Shown: positions 42,711 through 51,839 of the stretch, in pieces | Layout: the number at the start of each line of letters is the position of its first letter | Position numbering within the stretch: the first letter of the stretch is position 1 | NCBI RefSeq assembly: GCF_900106855.1 | Contig: NZ_FNWI01000004.1 | Span: 1,860,001-1,924,000, forward strand | Source of the DNA: Varibaculum massiliense | Lineage (GTDB): Bacteria; Actinomycetota; Actinomycetes; Actinomycetales; Actinomycetaceae | DNA length: 64,000 bases | Direction: 5' to 3' | Notes under the pieces: model-generated | Seen by the model: the letters and a program-made list of their open reading frames with translations, nothing else | Database searches by the model: none | What the model was told of the DNA's origin: nothing | Translations under genes and position numbers: made by a program

Positions 42711-44732
42711 ATGGCAGGGTTAATTCGACGCGAAGATATCGACCAGGTGCGCGAGCGCGCCCGGATTGATGAAATCGTGGGAGAACAGGTCTCTTTGCGC
42801 CCTGCCGGGGTCGGAGCTTTGAAAGGGCTTTGCCCCTTCCACGATGAACGCACCCCCTCGTTCCATGTGCGTCCTGCCCAGGGCTACTATCACTGCTTCG
42901 GATGCGGTGAGGGCGGGGACGTAATTAATTTCGTAGAAAATATCCACCACCTTTCTTTTACCGAAGCGGTGCAATACCTGGCGGATAAAACCGGTGTTAC
43001 CTTGCATTATGAAGAAAATGGTACAGGTAACCGGAAAGATCCGAACCATGTTTCGCGCGCGCGAATAATAGAAGCAAACCGTAATGCAGCGCAGTTTTTC
43101 CGCTCGCAACTGGGAAGCAAAGAGGGCGAGTTGGCGCGTAATTTCTTAAGCGCCCGCGGATTCGACTGGGATGCTACCGCCAAGTTTTCTTTGGGATACG
43201 CCCCTAATTCTTGGGATTCGCTCTTGGTTTATCTGCGAAAACGGGGATTTACGGAACCGGAATTGGCGGCGTCGGGGTTGTTTTCTAAAGGACAGCGGGG
43301 GCTGTATGACCGTTTCCGCGGACGGGTGATTTGGCCAATCTGTGGTCTTACTGGAGAGGTGGTTGGTTTCGGGGCTCGCCGACTGTCGGAGGAAGATAAA
43401 GGTCCGAAATACTTAAACACCCCCGAAACTGCGGCTTATAAGAAATCTCAGGTGCTTTACGGGATTGAGATGGCTAAAAAGGCAATCAGTAAAGAGCGGC
43501 GGATAGTGGTAGTTGAAGGCTATACCGATGTGATGGCTGCCCATCTTTCGGGGGTGGAATGTGCGGTCGCCACTTGTGGCACGGCGTTCAGTGCCGGACA
43601 CGTACAAATTGTGCGCCGCCTCCTAGGTGATAGTGCAGATCCGGCGGCCGGAGTGCTGCTGTCATCGGGGAAAGCCCGGGGTGGGGAAGTAATCTTTACT
43701 TTCGATGGTGATGCGGCCGGACAAAAAGCGGCACTGCACGCTTTTGGGGAAGATCAGGCTTTCGCTTCCCAAACCTTTGTGGCGATTGAGCCTTCGGGTA
43801 AGGACCCCTGCGATTTGTGGCAAGAACAGGGAGGTAGTGCAGTGCGGGCGCTGGTAGATTCGCGGCGTCCCCTCTTTGAGTTCGTTTTACGCACTATCCT
43901 AAAAGCTTATAACCTGGATACTTCGGAAGGGCGAGTAAATGGTTTGCGGGCTGCTGCCCCGGTGGTGTCGCGGATTAGAGATGTGGCGCTGCGTTCGGAA
44001 TATACCCGGCGCCTGGCGGGCTGGGTGGGGATGCCCGAGGGTGAAGTGCGTCAGATAGTGCATAACGCGTCCCGGGCGCAAACCAGAACCGTTCCCGGGG
44101 CGGGAAATGGTCTTGCAGCCGATCCCTATGGGGCCCGAGGAACCGCCGGAGCTGGACAGGGCGGGAACTCAGCCGTGCCCGATGCGCGCGCGGCCATAAC
44201 TTTGCCAGACAACTCTGATCCAGTCGCCAATCTGGAACGGCGAGCCTTGGAATGTCTGCTGCAGTTGCCGGCCAGCCTTTTTGGTCTCGGGATAGAAACA
44301 GTTTCCCCCACAGCCTTTAGAGTGCCGATGTTTAGCGCCCTCTTTTCTGCCGTTTCCAGCCTAGGGGGCTTAGAAAAATACGCAGAACTGTGGCGCGGCG
44401 CCGAGGATGAACTGGGGTTACAAGGGAAACCTGCGGTAATCCTAGCGAATAAACGTTGGATTGAGCTACTAAATGCGCAGGTTGGGCAACAATTGCAGAG
44501 TTTATTGTCAGCGTTAGTGGTTTCCCCCCTTCCGCAAGATGATCCGAAGCGCTTAAATGATTACGCGCGAGGAGTGTGGGAAGCCATGATTCGCGGTGAT
44601 CTCTCCCGTCAAATCGCGGAGATAAAGGCTCGGCTGCAAAGATGCGATCCCCAAGACCAGCAATATCAGCAAATTTTTTCGGAGCTAATGCGCCTGGAAA
44701 ATACCCGTCGTAAGCTGCAAGAACGTAAATAA
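42711..44732 (+). CDS. dnaG: DNA primase
   Basis: Makes RNA primers for replication. The CHC2 zinc finger is 'GLCPFHDERTPSFHVRPAQG' followed by 'YYHCFGCGEGGD'. The TOPRIM core has 'RIVVVEGYTDVMAAHLSGV' and 'VIFTFDGDAAGQKAALHAF'. 'GRVIWPICGLTGEVVGFGAR' and 'PKYLNTPET' are RNA-polymerase-domain marks. 673 residues; the C-terminal part (about 500-673) should bind DnaB helicase and is variable as expected. Confidence 0.95.
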   Translation: MAGLIRREDIDQVRERARIDEIVGEQVSLRPAGVGALKGLCPFHDERTPSFHVRPAQGYYHCFGCGEGGDVINFVENIHHLSFTEAVQYLADKTGVTLHYEENGTGNRKDPNHVSRARIIEANRNAAQFFRSQLGSKEGELARNFLSARGFDWDATAKFSLGYAPNSWDSLLVYLRKRGFTEPELAASGLFSKGQRGLYDRFRGRVIWPICGLTGEVVGFGARRLSEEDKGPKYLNTPETAAYKKSQVLYGIEMAKKAISKERRIVVVEGYTDVMAAHLSGVECAVATCGTAFSAGHVQIVRRLLGDSADPAAGVLLSSGKARGGEVIFTFDGDAAGQKAALHAFGEDQAFASQTFVAIEPSGKDPCDLWQEQGGSAVRALVDSRRPLFEFVLRTILKAYNLDTSEGRVNGLRAAAPVVSRIRDVALRSEYTRRLAGWVGMPEGEVRQIVHNASRAQTRTVPGAGNGLAADPYGARGTAGAGQGGNSAVPDARAAITLPDNSDPVANLERRALECLLQLPASLFGLGIETVSPTAFRVPMFSALFSAVSSLGGLEKYAELWRGAEDELGLQGKPAVILANKRWIELLNAQVGQQLQSLLSALVVSPLPQDDPKRLNDYARGVWEAMIRGDLSRQIAEIKARLQRCDPQDQQYQQIFSELMRLENTRRKLQERK

Positions 44733-44957
44733 ACAACAACTTAGGTACGCAATACTAATTTAAGTAATGCTGTTATTGCTATTTAAATTTAGGGAACACT
44801 ATTCCAGATATTAGAATAAAAAATGCTTCTACCAGCAGATATATTATTGGTTGTAAATGATTGAGAGCTGAAAAATAAATGCTTTTCTTTTAGTAGCTCC
44901 TTTTGTAGATTGAGAATGTCTTAATAAGAAAACTTCAACTTCAAAGGAGGAACTCAA

Positions 44958-45218
44958 ATGGCAATGCCAGGAGTAAATTGTTCAGCTAGTGATTGTGCCT
45001 TCAACGATAATGGCTGCAACGCTTATGCGGTCACTATTGCAAAAGGTGGGTGCGCAACCTTTATTGCCCTTGACGAAAAGGGCGGTTTGGGGAAAGTTAA
45101 TTCTCAGGTCGGGGCTTGCCAGCTTGCCGACTGCAAATTTAACAACCACCTGCTCTGCCAAGCTGATTCTGTCAAGGTGGGCGCTGACGAAAAGTGCCTA
45201 ACCTTTGCTACCGCCTAG
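44958..45218 (+). CDS. Small Cys-rich protein with two DUF1540 repeats
   Basis: 86 residues with AAAGGAGGA about 8 nt before ATG 44958. Two copies of a Cys pattern are visible: 'VNCSASDCAFNDNGCNAYAV...GGCATF' and 'GACQLADCKFNNHLLCQADS...EKCLTF', the DUF1540 signature; eight or so cysteines suggest metal binding. No signal peptide. Function unknown in the family. It is a monocistronic unit with a very AT-rich 225-bp upstream region and a strong terminator. Confidence 0.82.
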   Translation: MAMPGVNCSASDCAFNDNGCNAYAVTIAKGGCATFIALDEKGGLGKVNSQVGACQLADCKFNNHLLCQADSVKVGADEKCLTFATA

Positions 45219-45253
45219 ATAATCGGGGTAAGCAGCAGTTAAGGTTCCGGATT

Positions 45254-45270
45254 CTTACCTAAATGGTAAG
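45254..45270. other. Small inverted repeat CTTACC-N5-GGTAAG
   Basis: CTTACC-TAAAT-GGTAAG lies between the DUF1540 stop and its terminator. The same CTTACC/GGTAAG core is the top of the longer hairpin at 63026-63055. Confidence 0.4.
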
Positions 45271-45280
45271 GATTACAGTT

Positions 45281-45320
45281 TAAAGGGGCTGGGGAGTAAC
45301 ACTACTCCCCAGCCCCTTTA
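45281..45320 (+). terminator. Strong terminator after the DUF1540 gene
   Basis: TAAAGGGGCTGGGGAGTA (45281-45298), loop ACAC, perfect 18-bp complement to 45320. The flanks are A/T on both sides, so it may work in both directions, also closing ddh on the minus strand, which ends at 45421. Confidence 0.8.
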
Positions 45321-45420
45321 GTTATTGGTTCCACCCCGCAGGTAGACCTGCACTTAAAGATTCGCAGACCTAAAACTTTTCCCAGCTGAAGGGTCCCTAT
45401 CTGGAGATGAAAGGAACTAG

Positions 45421-46395
45421 CTATAGCAGTTGGGCACGTAACTGTTCGGGGGAAAGTGGCGAATACCAGGCGGGAGGCAGGTCCAGGACGCTGGCAGCTC
45501 CGCGGTGACCATGTTCATGCAGACGAAACAGGGCACGCGCGCTGGCGGTTACCATGGAACCGGTGAAATCCGGGTTGGAGTCCAGTTGCAGCTGAAAGCG
45601 TGCCAAATGTTTGATTCCCTCGCGAGTATGTCCCACTCGAATCACTTCCCCACCGTGGGGCATCCCGGCGTGGTCGCGCGCCAATTCTTCGGCAGAAATA
45701 AAGTTCACAGTGGTTTCATAGTCGGCGAAGTATTTCGGCATTTGCTTAATCTCGCGGGTAATCCGCTCTTTATCGGCGCCGGGAGCAGCCACAACGTAGC
45801 AGAGCCGAGTATGTTTATCCGCGGTGGTCAGTTGGGGATTTTCGCCGCTTTCTACCGCCTGCATTGCCTTGGGGTTGGGGACGGTGTATTGCACTGCGCG
45901 CTCCACCCCTTTGATACGGCGAATCGCGTCAGAATGTCCCTGAGATACTCCGCGCCCCCAGAACGTCTGGGTGTAGCCGTCCGGGAGGACTGCTCCGGTG
46001 AGGGCGCGGGCGATGGAGAACAGACCCGGATCCCAGCCGGTGGAAATCAGGGCGGCATGTCCCGCTTTCTTGGCGGCGGCATCCATATCCGCGAAGTAAG
46101 CGGGAATATCGGCATGGGTGTCAAAAGAATCTACCGTATTGAAATAGGCAGCAGCTGCCGGACCTTGGCTGCGCAAATCGGTGGCGCTGCCACCGCAGCA
46201 AATGCAGACGTCAACTTTCCCCATAAAATCAGCCATCTGGCTTAGGGGGTAAACCGGGGTGCCGGCAGTTTTTAGGCTTTCCGGGTTTCGGCGAGTAAAA
46301 ACCGCCACTGCTTCCATATCGCCCGCGGCGTTTACGGCTCGTTCGACTGCCCGCCCCAGGTTGCCATATCCATTGATTGCTACTTTTATCGTCAT
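45421..46395 (-). CDS. ddh: meso-Diaminopimelate dehydrogenase
   Basis: NADP-dependent enzyme making meso-diaminopimelate from tetrahydrodipicolinate in one step, for peptidoglycan and lysine. 'IKVAINGYGNLGRAVERAVN' binds NADP; 'VFTRRNPESLKT', 'CICCGGSATDLRSQGP', 'VDSFDTHADIPAYF', 'STGWDPGLFSIARAL', 'FWGRGVSQGHSDAIRRIKGV' and 'PHGGEVIRVGHT' are diagnostic. 324 residues. TAATAT lies 6 nt before ATG 46395, so the mRNA is probably leaderless. Confidence 0.93.
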   Translation of the reverse strand: MTIKVAINGYGNLGRAVERAVNAAGDMEAVAVFTRRNPESLKTAGTPVYPLSQMADFMGKVDVCICCGGSATDLRSQGPAAAAYFNTVDSFDTHADIPAYFADMDAAAKKAGHAALISTGWDPGLFSIARALTGAVLPDGYTQTFWGRGVSQGHSDAIRRIKGVERAVQYTVPNPKAMQAVESGENPQLTTADKHTRLCYVVAAPGADKERITREIKQMPKYFADYETTVNFISAEELARDHAGMPHGGEVIRVGHTREGIKHLARFQLQLDSNPDFTGSMVTASARALFRLHEHGHRGAASVLDLPPAWYSPLSPEQLRAQLL

Positions 46396-46397
46396 AG

Positions 46398-46415
46398 CCA
46401 GATATTACAATCTGG
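46398..46415 (-). promoter_or_regulatory. ddh promoter: TAATAT -10 inside an 18-bp palindrome
   Basis: CCAGAT-N6-ATCTGG has 6-bp perfect arms and contains the -10 box TAATAT (46402-46407). A dimeric repressor bound here would block the promoter directly. Regulator unknown. Confidence 0.5.
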
Positions 46416-46431
46416 AACATTCTCAATGTGA

Positions 46432-46472
46432 AAGCTGCCCAAAACCTAGACAATCTAGGTTTTGGGCAGCTT
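46432..46472. terminator. 19-bp hairpin terminator between nagB and ddh
   Basis: AAGCTGCCCAAAACCTAGA (46432-46450), loop CAA, perfect complement to 46472. It lies 12 nt after the nagB stop on the minus strand and separates nagB from ddh. Confidence 0.75.
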
Positions 46473-46483
46473 CGGGAAATTTT

Positions 46484-47269
46484 TTAGGCGTCTAGCGAAA
46501 TCTCCGGGTACTTGGCCTGCCAAGTTTCCCGATAATAGTCGGCCAACTTTAGTTTGCTAGCGGCGGCATTATCTACAATCACCACTACATCCAGGTGGTA
46601 TTGCAGAATCGAGGCGGGGCAAAAAGCGCTGACCGCGCCCTCTACCGTGCCGGCAACCGCGTCAGCTTTTTGCTCTCCGAAAGCCAACAGGATGGCTTGG
46701 CGTGAACGCATAATTGTTGCCAGGCCCTGGGTTATGGCTCGGCGGGGAACTTTTGCTTCATCACCATCAAAGAAACGAGCGTTATCACTGATTGTGCGGG
46801 GGGCTAAGGTAACCACATTGGTGGGGTTGACCAGGCAGCCTGAAGGCTCATTGAAGCCGATATGCCCATCGGCGCCGATACCTAGAATCTGCAGGTCAAC
46901 ACCCGAGGTGATTGCTTCTTCGTAGCGGTGAGCTGATTCTTCCGGGTCTGGGGAGAGCCCATCAGGGGTATTGAGATTCTCGTCTTTAAGTCCGGTTTTT
47001 TCTTCGCCTACCAATTCTCGCCGAAGTACATTGCGATAGCGTTCTGGGTGCTCGGGTGCAATCCCAACATATTCATCCAATGCCCAACCGGTGCAGTGTT
47101 CTAAAGTGAAATCAGATTCGGCATGGGCTTTACGCAGCTCAGCGTAGAGGCCTTCGGGGGTAGACCCGGTGGCTAGTCCCAAACGAAAACCTGGTTTTAT
47201 CTGGGGAATAATTAGTTTTGCTGCCAGCTTGGAGCCAACTTCTGGGGTAGCGGTAATCGCGATTCGCAT
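46484..47269 (-). CDS. nagB: Glucosamine-6-phosphate deaminase
   Basis: Converts glucosamine-6-phosphate to fructose-6-phosphate and ammonia. 'LGLATGSTPEGLYAELRKAH', 'GWALDEYVGIAPEHPERYRN' (catalytic Asp), 'LGIGADGHIGFNEPSG' (catalytic His) and 'ALSLIVRG'-type turn as 'APRTISDNARFF' are present. 261 residues. AAAGGAG lies 6 nt before ATG 47269. nagA is not adjacent. Confidence 0.94.
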   Translation of the reverse strand: MRIAITATPEVGSKLAAKLIIPQIKPGFRLGLATGSTPEGLYAELRKAHAESDFTLEHCTGWALDEYVGIAPEHPERYRNVLRRELVGEEKTGLKDENLNTPDGLSPDPEESAHRYEEAITSGVDLQILGIGADGHIGFNEPSGCLVNPTNVVTLAPRTISDNARFFDGDEAKVPRRAITQGLATIMRSRQAILLAFGEQKADAVAGTVEGAVSAFCPASILQYHLDVVVIVDNAAASKLKLADYYRETWQAKYPEISLDA

Positions 47270-47400
47270 CTAAATCTCCTTTGCTAGGATTTTCCGTCAT
47301 TGGTTAGCGAAAGTCGTTGTTATTTTCTCACGCTGCCCGGTACTTGTAGCTATGGCGCGCGTTAACCGTAAAATTCTTGATCGCGATAGCAAAAAATAAT

Positions 47401-47429
47401 GCGGGTGGGGAAGTAGCTTCCCCACCCGC
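47401..47429 (-). terminator. Terminator after glgP
   Basis: On the minus strand a 13-bp stem (GCGGGTGGGGAAG with its complement) closes a 3-nt loop and is followed by ATTATTTTTT. Classic intrinsic terminator, about 104 nt after the glgP stop. The 264-bp gap between nagB and glgP holds nothing else recognised. Confidence 0.85.
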
Positions 47430-47533
47430 TGTCAGTATCTTTACTTGTGATTCCTTCCTAGAAATCCCCTGATGCTTCCTGGTAATCCCGGGAGTAATCC
47501 TTAACGAAACCCCGCAACCAGCTGGCGGGAAAA

Positions 47534-49903
47534 CTAGATTTTTTGGGGCTCAAGCATCCATACTTGATTCGCGTAGTCACTGATGGTGCGATCGGCGCTA
47601 AAACGTCCGGATTCACAAATATTGATCCAGCATTTACGTGCCCATTCCATCTGGTCAGCGTAGTCCAAAGCCGCCCGGTCACGCACTTTACGATAATCGG
47701 CGAAATCGCCCAGTACATAGTAGACGTCAGCCGGTTCGTACCCGTTAGAATCCAAAAGCGAACCCAACAGGTCATGGAACAGACCGGTACCTTCATCATC
47801 CAAAGTGCCGTCAACCAGCGCATCCAGAGCCCGTTTAAGGCCCGGCACGGTTTCATAGAGGTGACGAGGATCGTAAGTGCGCCGCAGCTCCGGCAGTTCT
47901 TCCTCTTTCGCCCCGAAAATATAGGCGTTCTCTTCCCCGACCGAATCCACAATCTCGACATTGGCACCGTCTAAAGTGCCTAGGCAAAGCGCCCCGTTCA
48001 TCATGAACTTCATATTGGAAGTCCCCGAAGCCTCTTTACCGGCAGTAGAAATCTGTTCGTGAATATCGGCAGCCGGAATAATATGTTCCGCCGGGGAGAC
48101 GTTGTAGTTTTCGACAAACACCACTTGGATGATCTTCGAAACCTCGGGATCTCCGGCAATCAGTTCCCCGATAGTGTTAATCAATTTGATGATGGCCTTA
48201 GCGCGTACATACCCGGGAGCGGCTTTCGCCCCGAAAATAAATACCCGATGCGGCCACGGTTTTTGCGGATTTTCTTTGATCCGGAAATACAAATCTAAAA
48301 TATAAAGCGCGTTTAACAACTGGCGTTTATATTCGTGCAAACGCTTAATCTGCACATCAAAAATCGCCGCAGGATCAATCTTTTCTCCGGAGCGTTGCTC
48401 CAGCCATTTGGCAAAATCCCGTTTATTATCGGCCTTTACCCCCAGCAACTGCGCCATCACATCGGAGTCATCTACCAGGTGCCGCAGAGATTTGAGTTCA
48501 TCCATATCGGTAACCCAGTCGGTTGACCCCAGCTTCTCAGTCAGCAAACTAGCCAGACGGGGGTTGCACTGCTTCAGCCAGCGCCGGGGAGTGACCCCAT
48601 TAGTCTTGTTATTAAACTTTTGCGGCCAAATCTCGTACCAGTCTTTCAGAGTCTGGCGCTTAATGATCTCGGTATGCAGGGCTGCCACCCCGTTAATCGA
48701 AAACGCTGCGTAGCAGGCAATCCAAGCCATGTGGATACGACCGCCATGAATCGGTGACATATAGTCAATGCGAGCAGCGTCAAAGCCGAGTGCCTCTAGC
48801 TCCATCCGGAACCGGCGGTCAATCTCCGCCACGATTTCCAGAATTCGGGGGAATAACCGCTGGAAAATCGCGTATTCCCAGGTTTCGAGGGCTTCGGCAA
48901 GTACCGTGTGGTTGGTGTAGGCAAAAGTCTTCTGTACGATCTGCCAGGCGCTTTCCCAATCCATCTCGTGCTCGTCGAGCAGAATCCGCATCAGTTCCGG
49001 AATCGCCAACACCGGGTGGGTGTCATTTAGCTGGATACAGTTGTACTTGGCGAAATCACGTAGGTCATTGCCGTGGTGCTTCACGTAGTTCTCGACCATG
49101 TCCTGCAGGGAGGCCGACACGAAGAAGTACTGCTGGCGTACCCGCAGCACTTTTCCTTCAAAGGTGGTGTCGTTGGGGTAGAGCACTCGGCAAAGGTCTG
49201 CAACTCGTTCCCGCTCGATAATCGCATCGGTGAAACGCTGAGAGTTAAAAGCTTCGTAGTCGAACTCTTCGATGGGTTCTGACTTCCATAGCCGCAGGTT
49301 ATTTACGTTATCGGTTCCGTAACCGGTAATCGGCATGTCATAGGGGACCGCCCGCACCTCCATATCTGCAAAGTGCACAAAGCGGGGTTGTTCCTCGCGG
49401 CGAATAACGAAGGGGTAGCCTTCTTCCATCCAGGGATCCGGATGTTCGCGCTGGCTGCCGTGCTCAAAGGATTGTTTGAAAAGTCCGTAACGGTACAAGA
49501 TACCGTACCCGCGTACCGGCAGGTTCATAGTGGCACAAGAATCCAAGAAACAGGCTGCTAGGCGCCCCAGGCCTCCGTTACCTAGGGAGGCGTCGTGTTC
49601 AGCCTCTAGTACATCGCTAAGGTTCATCCCGAAGGCGTTAGTAGCCTTTTTCGCTTCCTCTAAAAGCTCTAGGTTGTCTAGGTTGTTGAGCAAAGCTCTG
49701 CCCATTAGGAACTCTGCCGAGAAGTAATGCTCTTGACGTCCAGCCGCATACTTGTCGGTTGTTTTCTCCCAGTTCTCAGCGATGCGCTCTACAATCGCTT
49801 GTGACATTCCCGTCCAAAACTCCATCGGGGTGGAATCTTCCGCGCGACGTCCAGAAATAGAACGGGTAAATGAACCTAAAGAGTGTGTAAGGTTGTCTGC
49901 CAT
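47534..49903 (-). CDS. glgP: Glycogen/alpha-glucan phosphorylase
   Basis: Releases glucose-1-phosphate from alpha-1,4-glucan ends. The PLP site is 'KEASGTSNMKFMMNGALCLG' (Lys near 632), followed by 'TLDGANVEIVDSVGEENAYI'. 'EHYFSAEFLMGRALLNNL', 'EAEHDASLGNGGLGRLAACF' and 'IQLNDTHPVLAIPELMRIL' are typical of maltodextrin/glycogen phosphorylases. About 789 residues. ATG 49903 is preferred over TTG 49909, since AAGGAG is 7 nt before the ATG but 1 nt before the TTG. GTTACA occurs twice upstream (near 49990 and 50012). Confidence 0.95.
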   Translation of the reverse strand: MADNLTHSLGSFTRSISGRRAEDSTPMEFWTGMSQAIVERIAENWEKTTDKYAAGRQEHYFSAEFLMGRALLNNLDNLELLEEAKKATNAFGMNLSDVLEAEHDASLGNGGLGRLAACFLDSCATMNLPVRGYGILYRYGLFKQSFEHGSQREHPDPWMEEGYPFVIRREEQPRFVHFADMEVRAVPYDMPITGYGTDNVNNLRLWKSEPIEEFDYEAFNSQRFTDAIIERERVADLCRVLYPNDTTFEGKVLRVRQQYFFVSASLQDMVENYVKHHGNDLRDFAKYNCIQLNDTHPVLAIPELMRILLDEHEMDWESAWQIVQKTFAYTNHTVLAEALETWEYAIFQRLFPRILEIVAEIDRRFRMELEALGFDAARIDYMSPIHGGRIHMAWIACYAAFSINGVAALHTEIIKRQTLKDWYEIWPQKFNNKTNGVTPRRWLKQCNPRLASLLTEKLGSTDWVTDMDELKSLRHLVDDSDVMAQLLGVKADNKRDFAKWLEQRSGEKIDPAAIFDVQIKRLHEYKRQLLNALYILDLYFRIKENPQKPWPHRVFIFGAKAAPGYVRAKAIIKLINTIGELIAGDPEVSKIIQVVFVENYNVSPAEHIIPAADIHEQISTAGKEASGTSNMKFMMNGALCLGTLDGANVEIVDSVGEENAYIFGAKEEELPELRRTYDPRHLYETVPGLKRALDALVDGTLDDEGTGLFHDLLGSLLDSNGYEPADVYYVLGDFADYRKVRDRAALDYADQMEWARKCWINICESGRFSADRTISDYANQVWMLEPQKI

Positions 49904-49909
49904 ATTCAA

Positions 49910-50074
49910 TCTCCTTGCAAAACTACAATCCCAGGCTATCGGTTAAATGTGAAAGCACCGACCCAAAACCACGTTTTTAGTAGTGGCATTTGTTACACCT
50001 GTTCCATAAGGGTTACAAAAACTGTTGACCAGGTAGTTTCGGGGGGTCTTGGAGTGGCTTAGAGCATAGAAGCT
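49910..50074. other. 165-bp upstream region of glgP
   Basis: Must hold the glgP promoter. Two direct GTTACA repeats about 20 nt apart (plus strand, near 49990 and 50012) and a CCAC-N10-GTGG hairpin are visible. The adhesin promoter carries the same GTTACA word. Confidence 0.35.
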
Positions 50075-51808
50075 CTAAATCTCAATCCACATAGTTTGCC
50101 CCGGCGCAATTTGGGTTTCTGCATTGTCGTGCGAGACCGCCGGGGTAGCAATTCCCGGGGTTGCCAACACAGTTTTTGCCGAATCCGTCAACGCCTCTTT
50201 CGGTAAGGGACGGTAGCCCACTGCCAGATTAGTTACTACTACTACTTGGCGACCGTTCGCTCCGGTAACCTGCAAAGCCAGTACTTCCGGATCGCTGTCT
50301 AGCCAGCTAGATTCGCCCATTCCCAGGGCGAGGTCGCGTCGTACAGCAAGCATTTTGCGATAAAAGTTTAACGGAGAGTTCGGGTCAGATGCTTGTGTCT
50401 GTACCGACAGTTCACCCCAATCATCTGGTTGCGGCAACCAGGCAGGGCTAGCTCCCGCAGGGGAAAACCCGAAGTTAGAGCCGGAATCATTTGACCAGGG
50501 GAGTGGCACCCGGCAGCCATCGCGTCCTCGTACCCTAAAACCAGAACGCTGCCAGGTGGGATCTTGACGGGCATCATCCGGAAGCTTGGTAGCATCAGGT
50601 AGCCCCAATTCTTCCCCGTTATACAGGTAGATAGATCCAGGCAGACCCGCCAGAAAAGCGGTTGCCGATAATGCCCGGGTCAATCCGATTTTCCGGTCTG
50701 GCTGCGGGTCACTTGCCCCGATCCCGTTGTCGGTGTTAGCACCCGTGGGGTAGCCGAAACGGGTGGCATGACGAACCTTGTCATGGTTGGACAGTACCCA
50801 AGTGGGAGGAGCGCCAACCGAGGCGGATGCCTCCTGGGTGCGCCGGATTACTTTCCGCAGAGCTGCCGGCTCCCACTGGCAGTTAACTACCGAAAAGTTG
50901 AAGGCCTGTGACATCTCGTCTTCGCGCACATACATAGCTTCTTGTTCCGGGGTATTCACCCAAGCCTCGGCAACTAGCATCCGGTCACGGCCATATTCAT
51001 CTAATACCTGGCGCCATTCCCGATAAATATCGTGGACCCTCGGCTGGTTAAAGAACGGCCCCACATCGAGGGCGCGTCCATTGTCGCTGTTTGGTCCTTC
51101 ATAGTTCAAGCGATCTGGACCTACCACATCATCGGGGAGTGCGGGATCTTTTACTAGGCCATGCGCCACATCGACGCGGAAACCATCAACGCCGCGGTCT
51201 AACCAGAAACGCAGGTAAGAGCGGAAAAATTCGTGAACCTTGGGATTTTCCCAGTTAAAGTCAGGTTGGGAGGCATCAAAAATATGTAGATACCACCAGT
51301 CTCGGTCACTGGCTTTACCAGTTAGGGGCTCCACTTTTGACCAGGCAGATCCGCCGAACATAGACCCCCAGTTATTGGGAGTGGTATCTGCGCATTTGCG
51401 GAACATATACATATCGCGCGCCGGATCTCCCGGCTCCGCGGCTAGCGCCTGCTTGAACAGGGGGTGATCCCAAGAGGAATGATTAGGGACCACATCGATG
51501 ATGGCTTTCATTCCCCGGGTATGCAGCTCGGCAAGAACTTTATCGAAAGTCTCCAAGTCGCCATATTCGGGGTTAATATCCAGGTAATCAGCTACGTCAT
51601 AGCCGGTGTCGTGTTGGGGGGAAGGATAAAAGGGAGAAAACCAGACTGCATCGATTCCCAGTTTTTCCAGGTAATCGATTTTTTCTAACACCCCGGCTAA
51701 ATCCCCAATCCCATCACCGTTGGAATCGGCAAAGGAACGCGGGTAAACCTGGTAGATTGCGGCACTGCGCCACCACTGATTCCAGTCGCATCGCTCAACG
51801 CGGCTCAT
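50075..51808 (-). CDS. Alpha-glucosidase (GH13, oligo-alpha-glucoside hydrolase)
   Basis: Intracellular alpha-glucosidase acting on maltose or small dextrins. 'AAIYQVYPRSFADSNGDGIG', 'DVVPNHSSWDHPLF', 'GVDGFRVDVAHGLVKDP' (nucleophile Asp213), 'MLVAEAWVNTPEQ' (acid/base Glu) and 'VLSNHDKVRHATRFG' define the four GH13 motifs. 577 residues. AGAGGAGAGATAG precedes ATG 51808, 31 nt after the RNA helicase gene, so the two may be co-transcribed. Maltose versus isomaltose preference cannot be read safely. Confidence 0.88.
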   Translation of the reverse strand: MSRVERCDWNQWWRSAAIYQVYPRSFADSNGDGIGDLAGVLEKIDYLEKLGIDAVWFSPFYPSPQHDTGYDVADYLDINPEYGDLETFDKVLAELHTRGMKAIIDVVPNHSSWDHPLFKQALAAEPGDPARDMYMFRKCADTTPNNWGSMFGGSAWSKVEPLTGKASDRDWWYLHIFDASQPDFNWENPKVHEFFRSYLRFWLDRGVDGFRVDVAHGLVKDPALPDDVVGPDRLNYEGPNSDNGRALDVGPFFNQPRVHDIYREWRQVLDEYGRDRMLVAEAWVNTPEQEAMYVREDEMSQAFNFSVVNCQWEPAALRKVIRRTQEASASVGAPPTWVLSNHDKVRHATRFGYPTGANTDNGIGASDPQPDRKIGLTRALSATAFLAGLPGSIYLYNGEELGLPDATKLPDDARQDPTWQRSGFRVRGRDGCRVPLPWSNDSGSNFGFSPAGASPAWLPQPDDWGELSVQTQASDPNSPLNFYRKMLAVRRDLALGMGESSWLDSDPEVLALQVTGANGRQVVVVTNLAVGYRPLPKEALTDSAKTVLATPGIATPAVSHDNAETQIAPGQTMWIEI

Positions 51809-51839
51809 CTATCTCTCCTCTGTGGTTGTTTAAAAATTC

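Noticed and set aside
47458-47967. 169-codon minus-strand frame overlapping the glgP end
   Set aside because: Different frame of glgP; Arg/Trp/Cys-rich translation typical of a shadow.
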